Below, piece after piece: positions 1 through 7,811 of a DNA stretch of 64,000 nucleotides (within the stretch, counting starts at the first letter, position 1; each line of letters starts with the position of its first letter). Source of the stretch: Oceanobacillus profundus (lineage in GTDB: Bacteria > Bacillota > Bacilli > Bacillales > Amphibacillaceae); assembly GCF_003515705.1 (NCBI RefSeq), contig NZ_QWEH01000008.1, positions 119,915 through 183,914 on the forward strand, given 5' to 3'. The notes below the pieces were generated by a model, which saw only the letters and a program-made list of their open reading frames with translations, was not told the DNA's origin and did no database searches. The translations under genes were made by a program, and so were the position numbers.

Positions 1-1282
1 TCTTTAATCCTACTGCAGCTGTAGTCGTCTTAAAGACAGACCCGGGAGAATAACGATTCGTAAAACGATTCAGAAATGGTTTGTTGGGATCTTCACTCCA
101 TTGCTTCCATTGCTTATCTGACAAACCTCTAACAAAAGTGTTCGGATCAAATGAAGGCGTACTGACTAAGGATAATATGGCACCTGTTTTAGGATCCAGT
201 GCTACAGCCGCACCCGCGTCTTCCTTCAACTGTTCAAAAATTTCAAACTGCAGGGCTGCATCAATTGTTAATTCAATATCCTCTCCAGGGATTGCCTCTT
301 CTTTAGCAAGAGTTTCTTTAAAACTTCCATCCGAACGCTTGATATAGATATGTCCTCCGTCTTTTCCTCTCAATCTATCTTCAAAAACTTTTTCCAGTCC
401 ACTATTCCCAACAACGTCTCCTGAAGCATATCCTTCTTGTTCTAATTCGCTTAGTTGATCAGCGGTAATTTCCCGAACATATCCAGTTATGTGGGCCGCT
501 GATTCTCCAAATGGATATGTGCGAACTGTCTTTTCTTGTATTTTCACCCCGGGAATTTCTAAAAATGCATCCAGATTTGTTTCTCCCATCGGCAGCGTAA
601 CTAGTGGCACAAATACATCAGGCTCAACCCATTCTGCCTCTAGCTTGTGCTCTATCTCATCAATCGAAATCCCTAACAGCTTAGCTATTTTTGCCTTGGA
701 TGTTTTAGGTTCATCACCAAGTTTACTTGGAACAATACCGATCACATCAGCATGGTCATTGATAGCCACGCCGCTGCCATTACGATCGCGAATTTCCCCT
801 CTAGAAGCCTTTAGCGTTTGAACTCCCACTTTATCGCCATCTTCGAGTGAGGGAAAAATAAGAGATGGATTCCAATCAACAAACCATTCTTGCTCAGAAT
901 CCCCTTTTTCTTTAATTAAAGTCGCTTGATGTGTAAATTCAATAGGTCCAACGAATGTTTCCATTTTTACCTTATAATCATAGCTGACAGAGGATTTATC
1001 TTGCTGCTTTTTGGTGTTGTTTGAATCAACTTTTGTATCAACTTGCAACTTGTTCATTTCCATTCCTTCGTAAATATTTTCATACCTTTCCACAAATTCC
1101 TTCTGGCTGATTTCTGCTTTTGCTTCCTTAGAAAGACTTTGATACATTGCTGCAAAATTCATCTCCTGCCAATTGGAAAGATAGGCATTAAAAATTTCTT
1201 CTGGTGTTTCCTTATTGGAACAGCCTGTCACAAAGACGATGATTGTAAAAATCATCGTCAATCCCAGCCAGAAATGTTTCAA
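1..1282 (-). CDS. MecA-type penicillin-binding protein, 3' end cut by window edge
   Basis: This is an open frame of about 427 codons running off the left edge. A TTG start at 1282 (or 1291) follows a GGAAGG ribosome site. The N-terminus is a short hydrophobic segment with a lipobox ending at Cys21. An NTF2-like MecA N-terminal domain follows, then the PBP dimerisation domain, then the start of the transpeptidase domain. The active-site SxxK motif is SVFK, with its serine codon at 38-40 (about residue 415, close to Ser403 of staphylococcal PBP2a). The layout is that of class B3 PBPs, which cross-link peptidoglycan at the outer membrane face and often have low beta-lactam affinity. The gene starts about 30-40 bases after the beta-lactamase stop, so the two are very likely co-transcribed. 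SxN and KTG motifs lie outside the window. Actual resistance is inference. Confidence 0.85.
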   Translation of the reverse strand, partial: MKHFWLGLTMIFTIIVFVTGCSNKETPEEIFNAYLSNWQEMNFAAMYQSLSKEAKAEISQKEFVERYENIYEGMEMNKLQVDTKVDSNNTKKQQDKSSVSYDYKVKMETFVGPIEFTHQATLIKEKGDSEQEWFVDWNPSLIFPSLEDGDKVGVQTLKASRGEIRDRNGSGVAINDHADVIGIVPSKLGDEPKTSKAKIAKLLGISIDEIEHKLEAEWVEPDVFVPLVTLPMGETNLDAFLEIPGVKIQEKTVRTYPFGESAAHITGYVREITADQLSELEQEGYASGDVVGNSGLEKVFEDRLRGKDGGHIYIKRSDGSFKETLAKEEAIPGEDIELTIDAALQFEIFEQLKEDAGAAVALDPKTGAILSLVSTPSFDPNTFVRGLSDKQWKQWSEDPNKPFLNRFTNRYSPGSVFKTTTAAVGLK

Positions 1283-1319
1283 CTTTTTCAATCCCTTCCA
1301 TAACTCTTTGTTAAAAAGG

Positions 1320-2255
1320 TTATTTAAGCGCATCTACTGTAATTTCAGTTGCTTGCTTTATCAAATCATCATTATATTCTGCGTCTTCTGTATCACGGTT
1401 TGAAAGAATTGCGATGACAATAGGTTCTCGATCAGGCGGCCATACAATCCCAATATCATTTCGAGTTCCATATCCTCCTGCGCCGCTTTTATCACCAACT
1501 GTCCAATCTTCAGGAACCCCAGCACGGATTAAAGTATCACCCGTAGTATTCGTTTTGAGCCATTCCAGTAGCATATCTTGCTTAGACTCAGATAGTAACT
1601 GATCATCAAGTGCGAAAGCTTGCAGGCTAGTAGCAAGTGCCTTAGGAGTACTTGTATCACGAACATCTCCTGGTTTTGCTTCATTTAAATTTGTCTCTGT
1701 CCGATCCGAATTTATAACGTTATCCCCTATTTCCCTCATTGCTTTCTCAAGACCATCAGGACCACCTAATTCATTAAATAATAAATTACCAGCAGTATTA
1801 TCGCTGTAACGAATAGCCGCTTCACTTATTTCCAATAAGTTCATACCAGTATCAACATGTTTCTCTGTGATTGGTGAATATGTTACCAAGTCATCTTCCG
1901 TATAAGTAACCGTTTCGTTTAATTCCTCAAAGGAGTTCTGCTTTAGCACCGCTCCTGCAGCTAATGGTTTAAATGTAGATGTATAGGCAAACCGTTCATC
2001 GGCTTGATAATCAATAATTTTTCCTGAACCAGTGTCAAGCGCGTAAACACCGAGCTTCGCATCAAACTCCTTTTCTAATTGGGCGAAATCATTGTCTGTT
2101 GTCTGATTGGTTTCTTCGTTATTGGATTGAGACATTGACTCGCTTGAATCCGTTTCTTTTGCACACCCAATTAGTGCAACCATTGCCATTAAGCAAATTG
2201 CTAGCATGAATTTGCTCTTCCCCATGCTGTAAACCATACTGAATCTCTTCTTCAA
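1320..2255 (-). CDS. blaP: Class A beta-lactamase, lipoprotein form
   Basis: The 311-residue serine beta-lactamase hydrolyses the beta-lactam ring outside the membrane. A TTG start at 2255 lies 7-8 bases after AAGGAGGG. The signal segment ends in a lipobox with Cys31, so it is probably membrane-anchored like BlaZ or PenP. A Ser/Asn/Thr-rich linker follows. All class A motifs are visible: STFK at 93-96, SDN at 151-153, ExxLN with Glu187, and KSG at 256-258 (KSG in place of the commoner KTG). It is the first gene of the leftward bla-PBP unit and diverges from blaR1 across shared BlaI-type operators. Confidence 0.95.
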   Translation of the reverse strand: MKKRFSMVYSMGKSKFMLAICLMAMVALIGCAKETDSSESMSQSNNEETNQTTDNDFAQLEKEFDAKLGVYALDTGSGKIIDYQADERFAYTSTFKPLAAGAVLKQNSFEELNETVTYTEDDLVTYSPITEKHVDTGMNLLEISEAAIRYSDNTAGNLLFNELGGPDGLEKAMREIGDNVINSDRTETNLNEAKPGDVRDTSTPKALATSLQAFALDDQLLSESKQDMLLEWLKTNTTGDTLIRAGVPEDWTVGDKSGAGGYGTRNDIGIVWPPDREPIVIAILSNRDTEDAEYNDDLIKQATEITVDALK

Positions 2256-2277
2256 AATAAACCCTCCTTAAAATTCA

Positions 2278-2318
2278 ACTTGTAGACTACAAGTGTAATA
2301 CAATACTACATTTGTAGT
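2278..2318. promoter_or_regulatory. Bla operator cluster on the bla side
   Basis: Two operator-like dyads lie side by side. ACTACA-TT-TGTAGT (2305-2318) is a perfect palindrome over the bla -10 region. TACA-AG-TGTA (2288-2297) follows and overlaps a second perfect inverted repeat, ACTTGTAG-A-CTACAAGT (2278-2294). The TACA-N2-TGTA core is the known recognition sequence of BlaI/MecI repressors. Confidence 0.8.
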
Positions 2319-2326
2319 CATTCTGT

Positions 2327-2332
2327 TGTCAA
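2327..2332 (-). promoter_or_regulatory. -35 box of the bla promoter
   Basis: A perfect TTGACA on the minus strand is followed after 18 bases by TAGTAT (2303-2308). The spacer and -10 box are covered by the operator at 2305-2318. Transcription would start near 2296 and run into the beta-lactamase gene. Confidence 0.7.
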
Positions 2333-2358
2333 TTATTTTTTTAATCCATTTTTTTACA

Positions 2359-2387
2359 TTGATAATGCTAATTTGGAATGTTAGAAT
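2359..2387 (+). promoter_or_regulatory. blaR1-blaI promoter
   Basis: TTGATA (2359-2364) and TAGAAT (2382-2387) are separated by exactly 17 bases, a good sigma-A match. The predicted start site falls inside the operator at 2391-2410. Confidence 0.65.
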
Positions 2388-2390
2388 CAT

Positions 2391-2410
2391 AATATTACAT
2401 TTGTAATATT
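2391..2410. promoter_or_regulatory. Bla operator on the blaR1 side
   Basis: AATATTACATTTGTAATATT is a perfect palindrome with 9-base arms around TT and contains the TACA-N2-TGTA core. It sits at the predicted start point of blaR1, so repression would also control the sensor and the repressor. Confidence 0.8.
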
Positions 2411-2552
2411 AACTTGGAACAGAGTGCGCTGAATTGTTGATAAAGTCATTCTGGGTAATCCCCTTCTTAGCTGAGTGTTAAAGTTTACCTTATATGTTTT
2501 AGCCCTAATGCTTGATAACTTACTGGATACGTCAGAATTGAGGTCGAAAGCT

Positions 2553-4322
2553 ATGTTCTTTACTAATTTTGTAATAAGTTTTATCCTATCTACTTTTACA
2601 ATTGCAGTAATTATGCTGATTAAAAAGATATTCCAAAAGCAGCTATCAGCAAAATGGCATTATAATCTATGGTTTTTGTTATTATTCGCGTTAGCTATTC
2701 CATTTTTACCGCAAAATCTCATTACGTTTGATAGTCATTTTATTTCACTGGATTCCATTCAAGGTAATGCTACTAATCACGGCACTGATCTTGGAGAAGC
2801 GGAAGCTGAAAGCGGAAATTGGATGAATGATTTTTCTGTATCTGTCAATCGCTCAAGCCCTGATTTCTTAAACGTCATCTTCGCTTGTTTATGGATTGCA
2901 GGAATACTATTCATGGGCATCTTAACCATAAAATCCTGGTATAAGCTAAAGACTATTAAAAGCACAACACAGCCCATTAAAAATAAAGAACTTCTAACGC
3001 TATTTGAACAATGTAAGCAGCATTTAAATATATCTAAGCCTTTTTTTCTTAGAGAATCTTCATTAAACAAATCTCCGATGGCTTTTGGTTTGTTTAAGTC
3101 CTATATTGTATTACCAACCAATTTAGATAAATGGCTCTCTACGGAAGATATAAAATACATTCTTCTGCACGAATTAAATCATTTTAAAAACAAAGATGTC
3201 TTGACCAATTACTTCGTTATCCTTTTCCAAATCTTATACTGGTACCATCCACTAGTTTGGTATGCCTTTAAAGAAATGAGATTGGATCGTGAGATTGCAT
3301 GTGATATTGCTGTGTTAAATTCAATGGGCGAACACTATTCCGTAAATTACGGAAATACAATCTTAAATTTTGCCGAGAAAACTTCACACTTAAAAAATCT
3401 GGCTTTGGCAAATCACTTAAATGGATCAAAGAAGCAAATTAAAAAACGTATTATCAAAATTGCTGCATTTACAAGAGAGTCTAAACTGCTGAAACTAAAA
3501 AGTGTACTCATTTTTCTAATGGCTGGGATAATCATATCGTGTCAGTTGCCATTTGTTTCCGCTATGACAAGCAGCGATGATCAATACGAATTTAATCACC
3601 AGCGTGTGACTTACGAGGATCTTAGTGCATATTTTGAGGATTATGAAGGCAGTTTTGTATTATATGATGCACAGGCTGACAGATATAGTATCTATAATGA
3701 AAATCAAAGTACATTAAGAGTTCCTCCAAATTCAACTTACAAAATTTATAGTGCATTGTTTGGTTTGCAGGCAAATGCCATAACAAGTGAAAATTCTACC
3801 ATCAAATGGGATGGCCAGGACTATCCTTTTGATTCTTGGAATAAAGATCATAATTTATCTACAGCCATGTCAAACTCAGTAAACTGGTATTTTAGTGAGT
3901 TAGATAAAACAATGTCACTTGATGATATCCAAGAGAATTTAAAAGGAATCCATTACGGAAATTACGACGTATCTGGTGGCAGAGAACAATTCTGGATAGA
4001 ATCATCCTTAAAAATATCTCCAGTTGAACAGGTTCAATTATTAACAGCATTTTATTTCAATGAATTTGGGTTTGATGAGAAGAATGTGCAAGCTGTTAAA
4101 GATTCGCTGCGAATAGAGGAATTAGACGACTTCTATTTATCCGGGAAAACTGGTACTGGTACGGTCAATGGTAAAAATATTAATGGTTGGTTTATCGGTT
4201 ACGTAGAAAAAGGAGAAAATATATACTTTTTTGCTACAAATATACAAAACGAAACGGATGCGTCTGGAAGTGCAGCTGCAGATATTACATCATCAATTTT
4301 AAACGATAAAGGCATCTATTAA
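2553..4322 (+). CDS. blaR1: BlaR1-type beta-lactam sensor-transducer protease
   Basis: This is a membrane sensor that is acylated by beta-lactams and then triggers loss of the BlaI repressor. The ATG at 2553 is chosen because GAGG lies 9 bases upstream and the protein (589 aa) then matches the usual BlaR1 length. An upstream in-frame GTG at 2475 has no ribosome site. Hydrophobic helices fill the N-terminal part. A gluzincin protease site HELNH is at residues 206-210, with a downstream glutamate in REIACD (about 247). The C-terminal penicillin-binding sensor domain carries STYK (Ser394), SVN (442-444) and KTG (532-534). It is followed by blaI 67 bases later. Confidence 0.93.
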   Translation: MFFTNFVISFILSTFTIAVIMLIKKIFQKQLSAKWHYNLWFLLLFALAIPFLPQNLITFDSHFISLDSIQGNATNHGTDLGEAEAESGNWMNDFSVSVNRSSPDFLNVIFACLWIAGILFMGILTIKSWYKLKTIKSTTQPIKNKELLTLFEQCKQHLNISKPFFLRESSLNKSPMAFGLFKSYIVLPTNLDKWLSTEDIKYILLHELNHFKNKDVLTNYFVILFQILYWYHPLVWYAFKEMRLDREIACDIAVLNSMGEHYSVNYGNTILNFAEKTSHLKNLALANHLNGSKKQIKKRIIKIAAFTRESKLLKLKSVLIFLMAGIIISCQLPFVSAMTSSDDQYEFNHQRVTYEDLSAYFEDYEGSFVLYDAQADRYSIYNENQSTLRVPPNSTYKIYSALFGLQANAITSENSTIKWDGQDYPFDSWNKDHNLSTAMSNSVNWYFSELDKTMSLDDIQENLKGIHYGNYDVSGGREQFWIESSLKISPVEQVQLLTAFYFNEFGFDEKNVQAVKDSLRIEELDDFYLSGKTGTGTVNGKNINGWFIGYVEKGENIYFFATNIQNETDASGSAAADITSSILNDKGIY

Positions 4323-4389
4323 GAATCAATTACGATTTCACCTTTAATCAAAATACTTTACAACAAATATGATCGGGAGGTTAGTAGCA

Positions 4390-4770
4390 GTGTCTAAACA
4401 TATACCTAATATCTCAGAAGCAGAATGGGAAGTCATGAACGTGCTCTGGGAGAGAGCACCGCAGACAGCGAATGAAGTGATAGCCTCTTTACAGGCAAAA
4501 ACGGACTGGAAACCGAAAACTGTACGTACGCTTCTTGATCGTCTTGCGCAAAAAGAAGTGGTCGGTATTAATAAAAATCAAAGAATCTATACTTTTTATC
4601 CGATTTATTCTCAGGAAGAATGTCAGCGAGCTGAAGCACATTCTTTTATTAAGCGAATCTATGGCGGAACGGTAAAATCGATGCTCGTTCAGTTCATGGA
4701 ACAAGAATCTTTGTCTGAAGAGGATATTAAAGAATTGAGGACTATTTTGAATAAAAATCAAAAAAAATAA
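4390..4770 (+). CDS. blaI: BlaI/MecI family penicillinase repressor
   Basis: The 126-residue winged-helix repressor has exactly the typical BlaI length when started at the GTG at 4390, nine bases after GGGAGG. An upstream ATG at 4369 would place the ribosome site inside the gene. The N-terminal winged helix (NISEAEWEVMNVLW, then a wing with TVRTLLDRL) binds the TACA-N2-TGTA dyads between bla and blaR1. The C-terminal helices dimerise and are the part removed by BlaR1-dependent proteolysis in staphylococci. It lies downstream of blaR1, and the order bla / blaR1-blaI is that of classical inducible penicillinase loci. Confidence 0.93.
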   Translation: MSKHIPNISEAEWEVMNVLWERAPQTANEVIASLQAKTDWKPKTVRTLLDRLAQKEVVGINKNQRIYTFYPIYSQEECQRAEAHSFIKRIYGGTVKSMLVQFMEQESLSEEDIKELRTILNKNQKK

Positions 4771-4780
4771 TGTTAAAATA

Positions 4781-4816
4781 GCTTCATTCTGTGAGGTGTC
4801 CCTAACAGAATGAAGC
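4781..4816. terminator. Hairpin after blaI
   Basis: A 12-base perfect stem (GCTTCATTCTGT / ACAGAATGAAGC, 4781-4792 and 4805-4816) follows the blaI stop by ten bases. There is no clear T-run on the plus strand, so terminator function is only probable. Confidence 0.5.
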
Positions 4817-5327
4817 GCAAAGTTAAAGAATTTACTCGGTTTCCTGTACAGTTTCCAGGACTTTAAATGTATCAAGCCCCTTCGAATAGTTCAACTTGTG
4901 CATAAGACTAGTATCAATCTCTTGTAATATACCCGAGCCCGTAGATATTAACTATTCTCGTTCATAAGTATCGACCTAATGACCTTTTATTTATAGTAAT
5001 TATTGATAACGAAGTATATAGACCCGAGGAATTTTATACTAAATCAGTTTAATTGATAATCACCTTGAATAATTGATAATAGCGTCATCAATAAATTCAA
5101 TCATGTCATTGGAAATATAAGAAGATAATACTTAGGGCTCATTTAGGCGGTTGCAGCAACAATCAAAATTGGCAATATACATAATGCCGTATGCTTAACT
5201 TGGAAGACACAGCTGGTACAAAAATGGCAATGGAACCCCTCTATTATAGGGTTTTCTCCATTAAATCTTACCTGTTTAAAGAGTAAGATTTGGTGGTTTA
5301 CTAGCCTAAGTTAATTCTCTGTAAACG
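4817..5327. other. Gene-free stretch of about 500 bases
   Basis: No convincing reading frame on either strand. It is AT-rich, with short repeats of AATTGATAAT (around 5050-5090). Two small hairpins lie near its right end: AACCC/GGGTT at about 5234-5253, and AAATCTTAC / GTAAGATTT (5263-5271 and 5283-5291). The second could end the leftward HAD transcript. It may be eroded former coding DNA at the edge of the bla locus, but I recognise no fragment. Confidence 0.4.
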
Positions 5328-6098
5328 CTATATTTGTAACATATGTGGGCTTGCTAGCTTATCTAATCTATTTATTATTTTGCGTTCTATATCCTGTTCG
5401 ATGAATAATTGCTCTGATGCAAATGGTTTTAACTGCTGATTATCACCTATCATTACAGTATGACCAGCATGCTGAAACATCGTTCTATCATTCGAATCAT
5501 TACCAAATGCGATGTATTCCCTTTCTTTCACTCCCAACTGTTGCAAACCGCTCCATTTATCTATACCTTCAGGGCTAATATCGAAGATGCCCTCATCTCC
5601 ATGGATGTGCACAACCACCTTCATTTTACTAAGTCGTTTCAATACTTCTTTTCTATCATCTGATGTAAGTATTAGTATCTTTATAATGGATGATAACTTA
5701 TGTAATTCAACGTTCTTAGCTCGCTTTAGTGGATCCAGATTATTTAATATTGGATGGTCAGTTGGTCCAGTGTAAGCATAGTCCCATTCACTATCAATTA
5801 AATAAGTGATGTTAAATGCTTCTAGTAAGCGGCCCGTAGCTGCCATTGTTTCTTCACTAAAACATATGGTTGAAATGATTTTTCCGTTTGCTGCAACCAT
5901 AGATCCATTCCCACCAACCATGGGGTAATGATGAAAACGCTCATGCAAGATAGGCAGTAGATCTCGTATTGGCCTGGCTGAAGCAAAAATAACTTCATGC
6001 CCTTTTGCTTTTAGATCTTCTATCGATGTGAGTAGATTTTCTGAGACAGGCTTGCCGTGAAAGCAGATTGTCCCATCTAAATCGAATACAAATTTCAT
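5328..6098 (-). CDS. Cof-type HAD-superfamily phosphatase
   Basis: The 256-residue protein begins with the HAD motif I DLDGT (nucleophile Asp6, acid/base Asp8). It has the GNDSND motif near residue 195 and a lysine upstream, as in Cof/YbiV-type hydrolases. The long central insert fits the C2-type cap, which selects small phosphorylated metabolites such as sugar phosphates or flavin precursors. The exact substrate cannot be read from sequence. ATG 6098 follows AGAAGGGA. It diverges from a Crp/Fnr regulator gene with only 86 bases between the starts. Confidence 0.85.
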   Translation of the reverse strand: MKFVFDLDGTICFHGKPVSENLLTSIEDLKAKGHEVIFASARPIRDLLPILHERFHHYPMVGGNGSMVAANGKIISTICFSEETMAATGRLLEAFNITYLIDSEWDYAYTGPTDHPILNNLDPLKRAKNVELHKLSSIIKILILTSDDRKEVLKRLSKMKVVVHIHGDEGIFDISPEGIDKWSGLQQLGVKEREYIAFGNDSNDRTMFQHAGHTVMIGDNQQLKPFASEQLFIEQDIERKIINRLDKLASPHMLQI

Positions 6099-6121
6099 TT
6101 TATCCCTTCTTTCTTCATTTA

Positions 6122-6150
6122 TTGTCCATATTATCAGTTTATCTTATAAT
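6122..6150 (+). promoter_or_regulatory. Promoter of the Crp/Fnr-type regulator
   Basis: TTGTCC (6122-6127) and TATAAT (6145-6150) are 17 bases apart. A perfect 12-base palindrome, GGACATATGTCC (6156-6167), follows directly at the predicted start site and could be an operator, possibly for the regulator itself. Confidence 0.6.
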
Positions 6151-6184
6151 GAAAAGGACATATGTCCCAAAAAAGGAGATTTTC

Positions 6185-6883
6185 ATGCGAAATATTCAAG
6201 ATTCAGAGTTATTGGAGAAATATTTAGAGGAATTTCAAATTAATAGAATGTTTCATCAATCAAAACAACTGCCATATCATATGCAGCAATATCATTCAGG
6301 GGAAATTATACGCTTTGAAGGGATGGAAATGAATTCCCTATTATTCTTAGTCAATGGTAAAGCTAGAATAACATCAAGTATTGAAACCGGAAAAGCACTG
6401 TTATTACGTTTTATTTATCCCCTTTCTGTTATTGGTGATATTGAATTAATTCGAGATGTTCCTGTTCAGTCACAAGTTCAAGCTGTCGATGAATGTTTAG
6501 TGATCGGCATTCCTTTTGATTACATCAAAAAATATGAAATAGACAACCCAAGACTTTTACATATGCTTTTAGAACATGTAAGTTTTAAACTTCAAACATG
6601 TACAACAGCTTCTCGTGTAAATTTATTAGCATCTGTTGAAAACAAGTTTGCAAGTTATCTAATGTCTACGCTGTCTCCTGATGCGGATAACGAATTCGGG
6701 ATCGAATTACAGACCTCGAGCGTTAAAGAAATAGCCAGTTTGCTAGGTACGACTTATCGACATCTCAACCGTGTAATAGCTTCTTTAATCGAGCAAGGTA
6801 TTATTGAAAGACAAAAAAACTCAATTCAAATATTAAACTGGAAGGAATTAGAAAAGGCAGCAAATGGAATTCGGTATAAATAA
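6185..6883 (+). CDS. Crp/Fnr-family transcriptional regulator, YeiL-like
   Basis: A 232-residue protein started at ATG 6185, which has AAGGAGA seven bases upstream; the longer upstream frame lacks a ribosome site. A cyclic-nucleotide-binding fold covers roughly residues 25-140 (HSGEIIRFEGMEMNSLLFLVNG). It is followed by a dimer helix and a winged-helix DNA-binding domain (TSSVKEIASLLGTTYRHLNR, about residues 178-200). The N-terminal sequence and length resemble YeiL-type regulators. The arginine that binds cAMP in Crp is not evident in the fold, so the ligand is probably something else. It diverges from the HAD phosphatase gene; a regulatory link is possible but unproven. Confidence 0.8.
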   Translation: MRNIQDSELLEKYLEEFQINRMFHQSKQLPYHMQQYHSGEIIRFEGMEMNSLLFLVNGKARITSSIETGKALLLRFIYPLSVIGDIELIRDVPVQSQVQAVDECLVIGIPFDYIKKYEIDNPRLLHMLLEHVSFKLQTCTTASRVNLLASVENKFASYLMSTLSPDADNEFGIELQTSSVKEIASLLGTTYRHLNRVIASLIEQGIIERQKNSIQILNWKELEKAANGIRYK

Positions 6884-7186
6884 AGTATATAACACCTGAA
6901 TGAATAATAAAGAATAAGATTTCTTCACGTACCTAGATTCACTTTGGATTATAAAGTAATAAAAAAGATAAGTCCTCCTAGTAAAAACAGCCAAATCATT
7001 ATGTTGCTTCTTCACCAGAAATTTCTGAAATCCTCCGTGACCACACGCATTTCTAAAAACAGATCTGTTTCATTGGTTTACGAAAAATTTATGATTTCTA
7101 GAATTTATCATTTCAAATGGCACACTTATTTTACTACTTAATAATATTTTTTTGATTCTTTATTGCAAATTTTTCTAGATAATAGA
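6884..7186. other. Intergenic stretch, nothing recognised
   Basis: About 300 AT-rich bases between convergent genes. A 65-codon frame at 6944-7141 has no ribosome site and no recognisable protein character. Confidence 0.5.
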
Positions 7187-7215
7187 AAAAGCCGCCTTTT
7201 TTTAGACGACTTTGA
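7187..7215 (-). terminator. Terminator of the FMN reductase unit
   Basis: AAAGTCGTC and GGCGGCTTT pair with two G-U wobbles around an A-rich loop. On the minus strand T residues follow the stem, placed just after the reductase stop. Confidence 0.65.
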
Positions 7216-7232
7216 AAAAATAAGTAACCGGC

Positions 7233-7799
7233 TTAAAATCCATAAGCTGCTTCTTTTTCTTTACGGATTTTAATATAGGTCTCTGCTAGTAAGACTGTAT
7301 CTTCAATTAAGCGATCGATTCGAAATAACACATCATCACTCGTTATTTCGTTTCGATAAAAATCCTTCTCCTCTATAAATACATACTTTTGGACAATTTG
7401 AGCTTGCATGTATGCAAGTATTGGTTTTAATTGCTGTTCTGCAATTAAATAATGCTTGGAAGAACCTGCTGTAACAAGCAGACTGACTATTTTATCTTGA
7501 AATGCGTTTATCGGCAGTAAATCAAATATATTCTTTAATGTAGCTGGGATTGATGCTTGAAAGATTGGCGTTCCAATTATGATAATATCTGCTTCCATGA
7601 TTGTTTTTGCTACATACTTCGTATCCCCTGCATATTCTAAATAGTTACGTCCGTCACTAAACTGAATATCATAGTCAGCTAAATCAATCAGTGTCACATC
7701 CGTTTCTGGAATTTTATCGTTTATTGATTTCACTGTGTAATTCATCGCTGTTTTTGTTTTCGTACCAACTTTTGAGCCGGATAAAGCAACAATCTTCAC
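7233..7799 (-). CDS. NADPH-dependent FMN reductase
   Basis: The 188-residue flavodoxin-fold protein has the N-terminal phosphate-binding loop LSGSKVGTKTKT (residues 5-16). It has the GTPIFQASIPATLKN segment that contacts the flavin in SsuE/YdhA-type reductases. It would supply reduced FMN using NAD(P)H in the cytoplasm. The start follows GGAGGGAAGC, and the gene begins 12 bases after the stop of a luciferase-like monooxygenase, so both form one leftward transcript. A two-component flavin monooxygenase system is the natural reading; the substrate is unknown. Confidence 0.85.
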   Translation of the reverse strand: MKIVALSGSKVGTKTKTAMNYTVKSINDKIPETDVTLIDLADYDIQFSDGRNYLEYAGDTKYVAKTIMEADIIIIGTPIFQASIPATLKNIFDLLPINAFQDKIVSLLVTAGSSKHYLIAEQQLKPILAYMQAQIVQKYVFIEEKDFYRNEITSDDVLFRIDRLIEDTVLLAETYIKIRKEKEAAYGF

Positions 7800-7811
7800 T
7801 TTGCTTCCCTC

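Noticed and set aside
1320..2255. A PenP-like secreted, non-lipidated beta-lactamase
   Set aside because: The lipobox cysteine at residue 31 follows a normal hydrophobic segment, so a lipoprotein precursor is more likely.
2475..2552. Upstream GTG start for blaR1
   Set aside because: No ribosome site; the ATG at 2553 has one and gives the family's usual length.
6944..7141. A 65-codon frame in the 6.9-7.2 kb gap
   Set aside because: No ribosome site and no protein-like composition.
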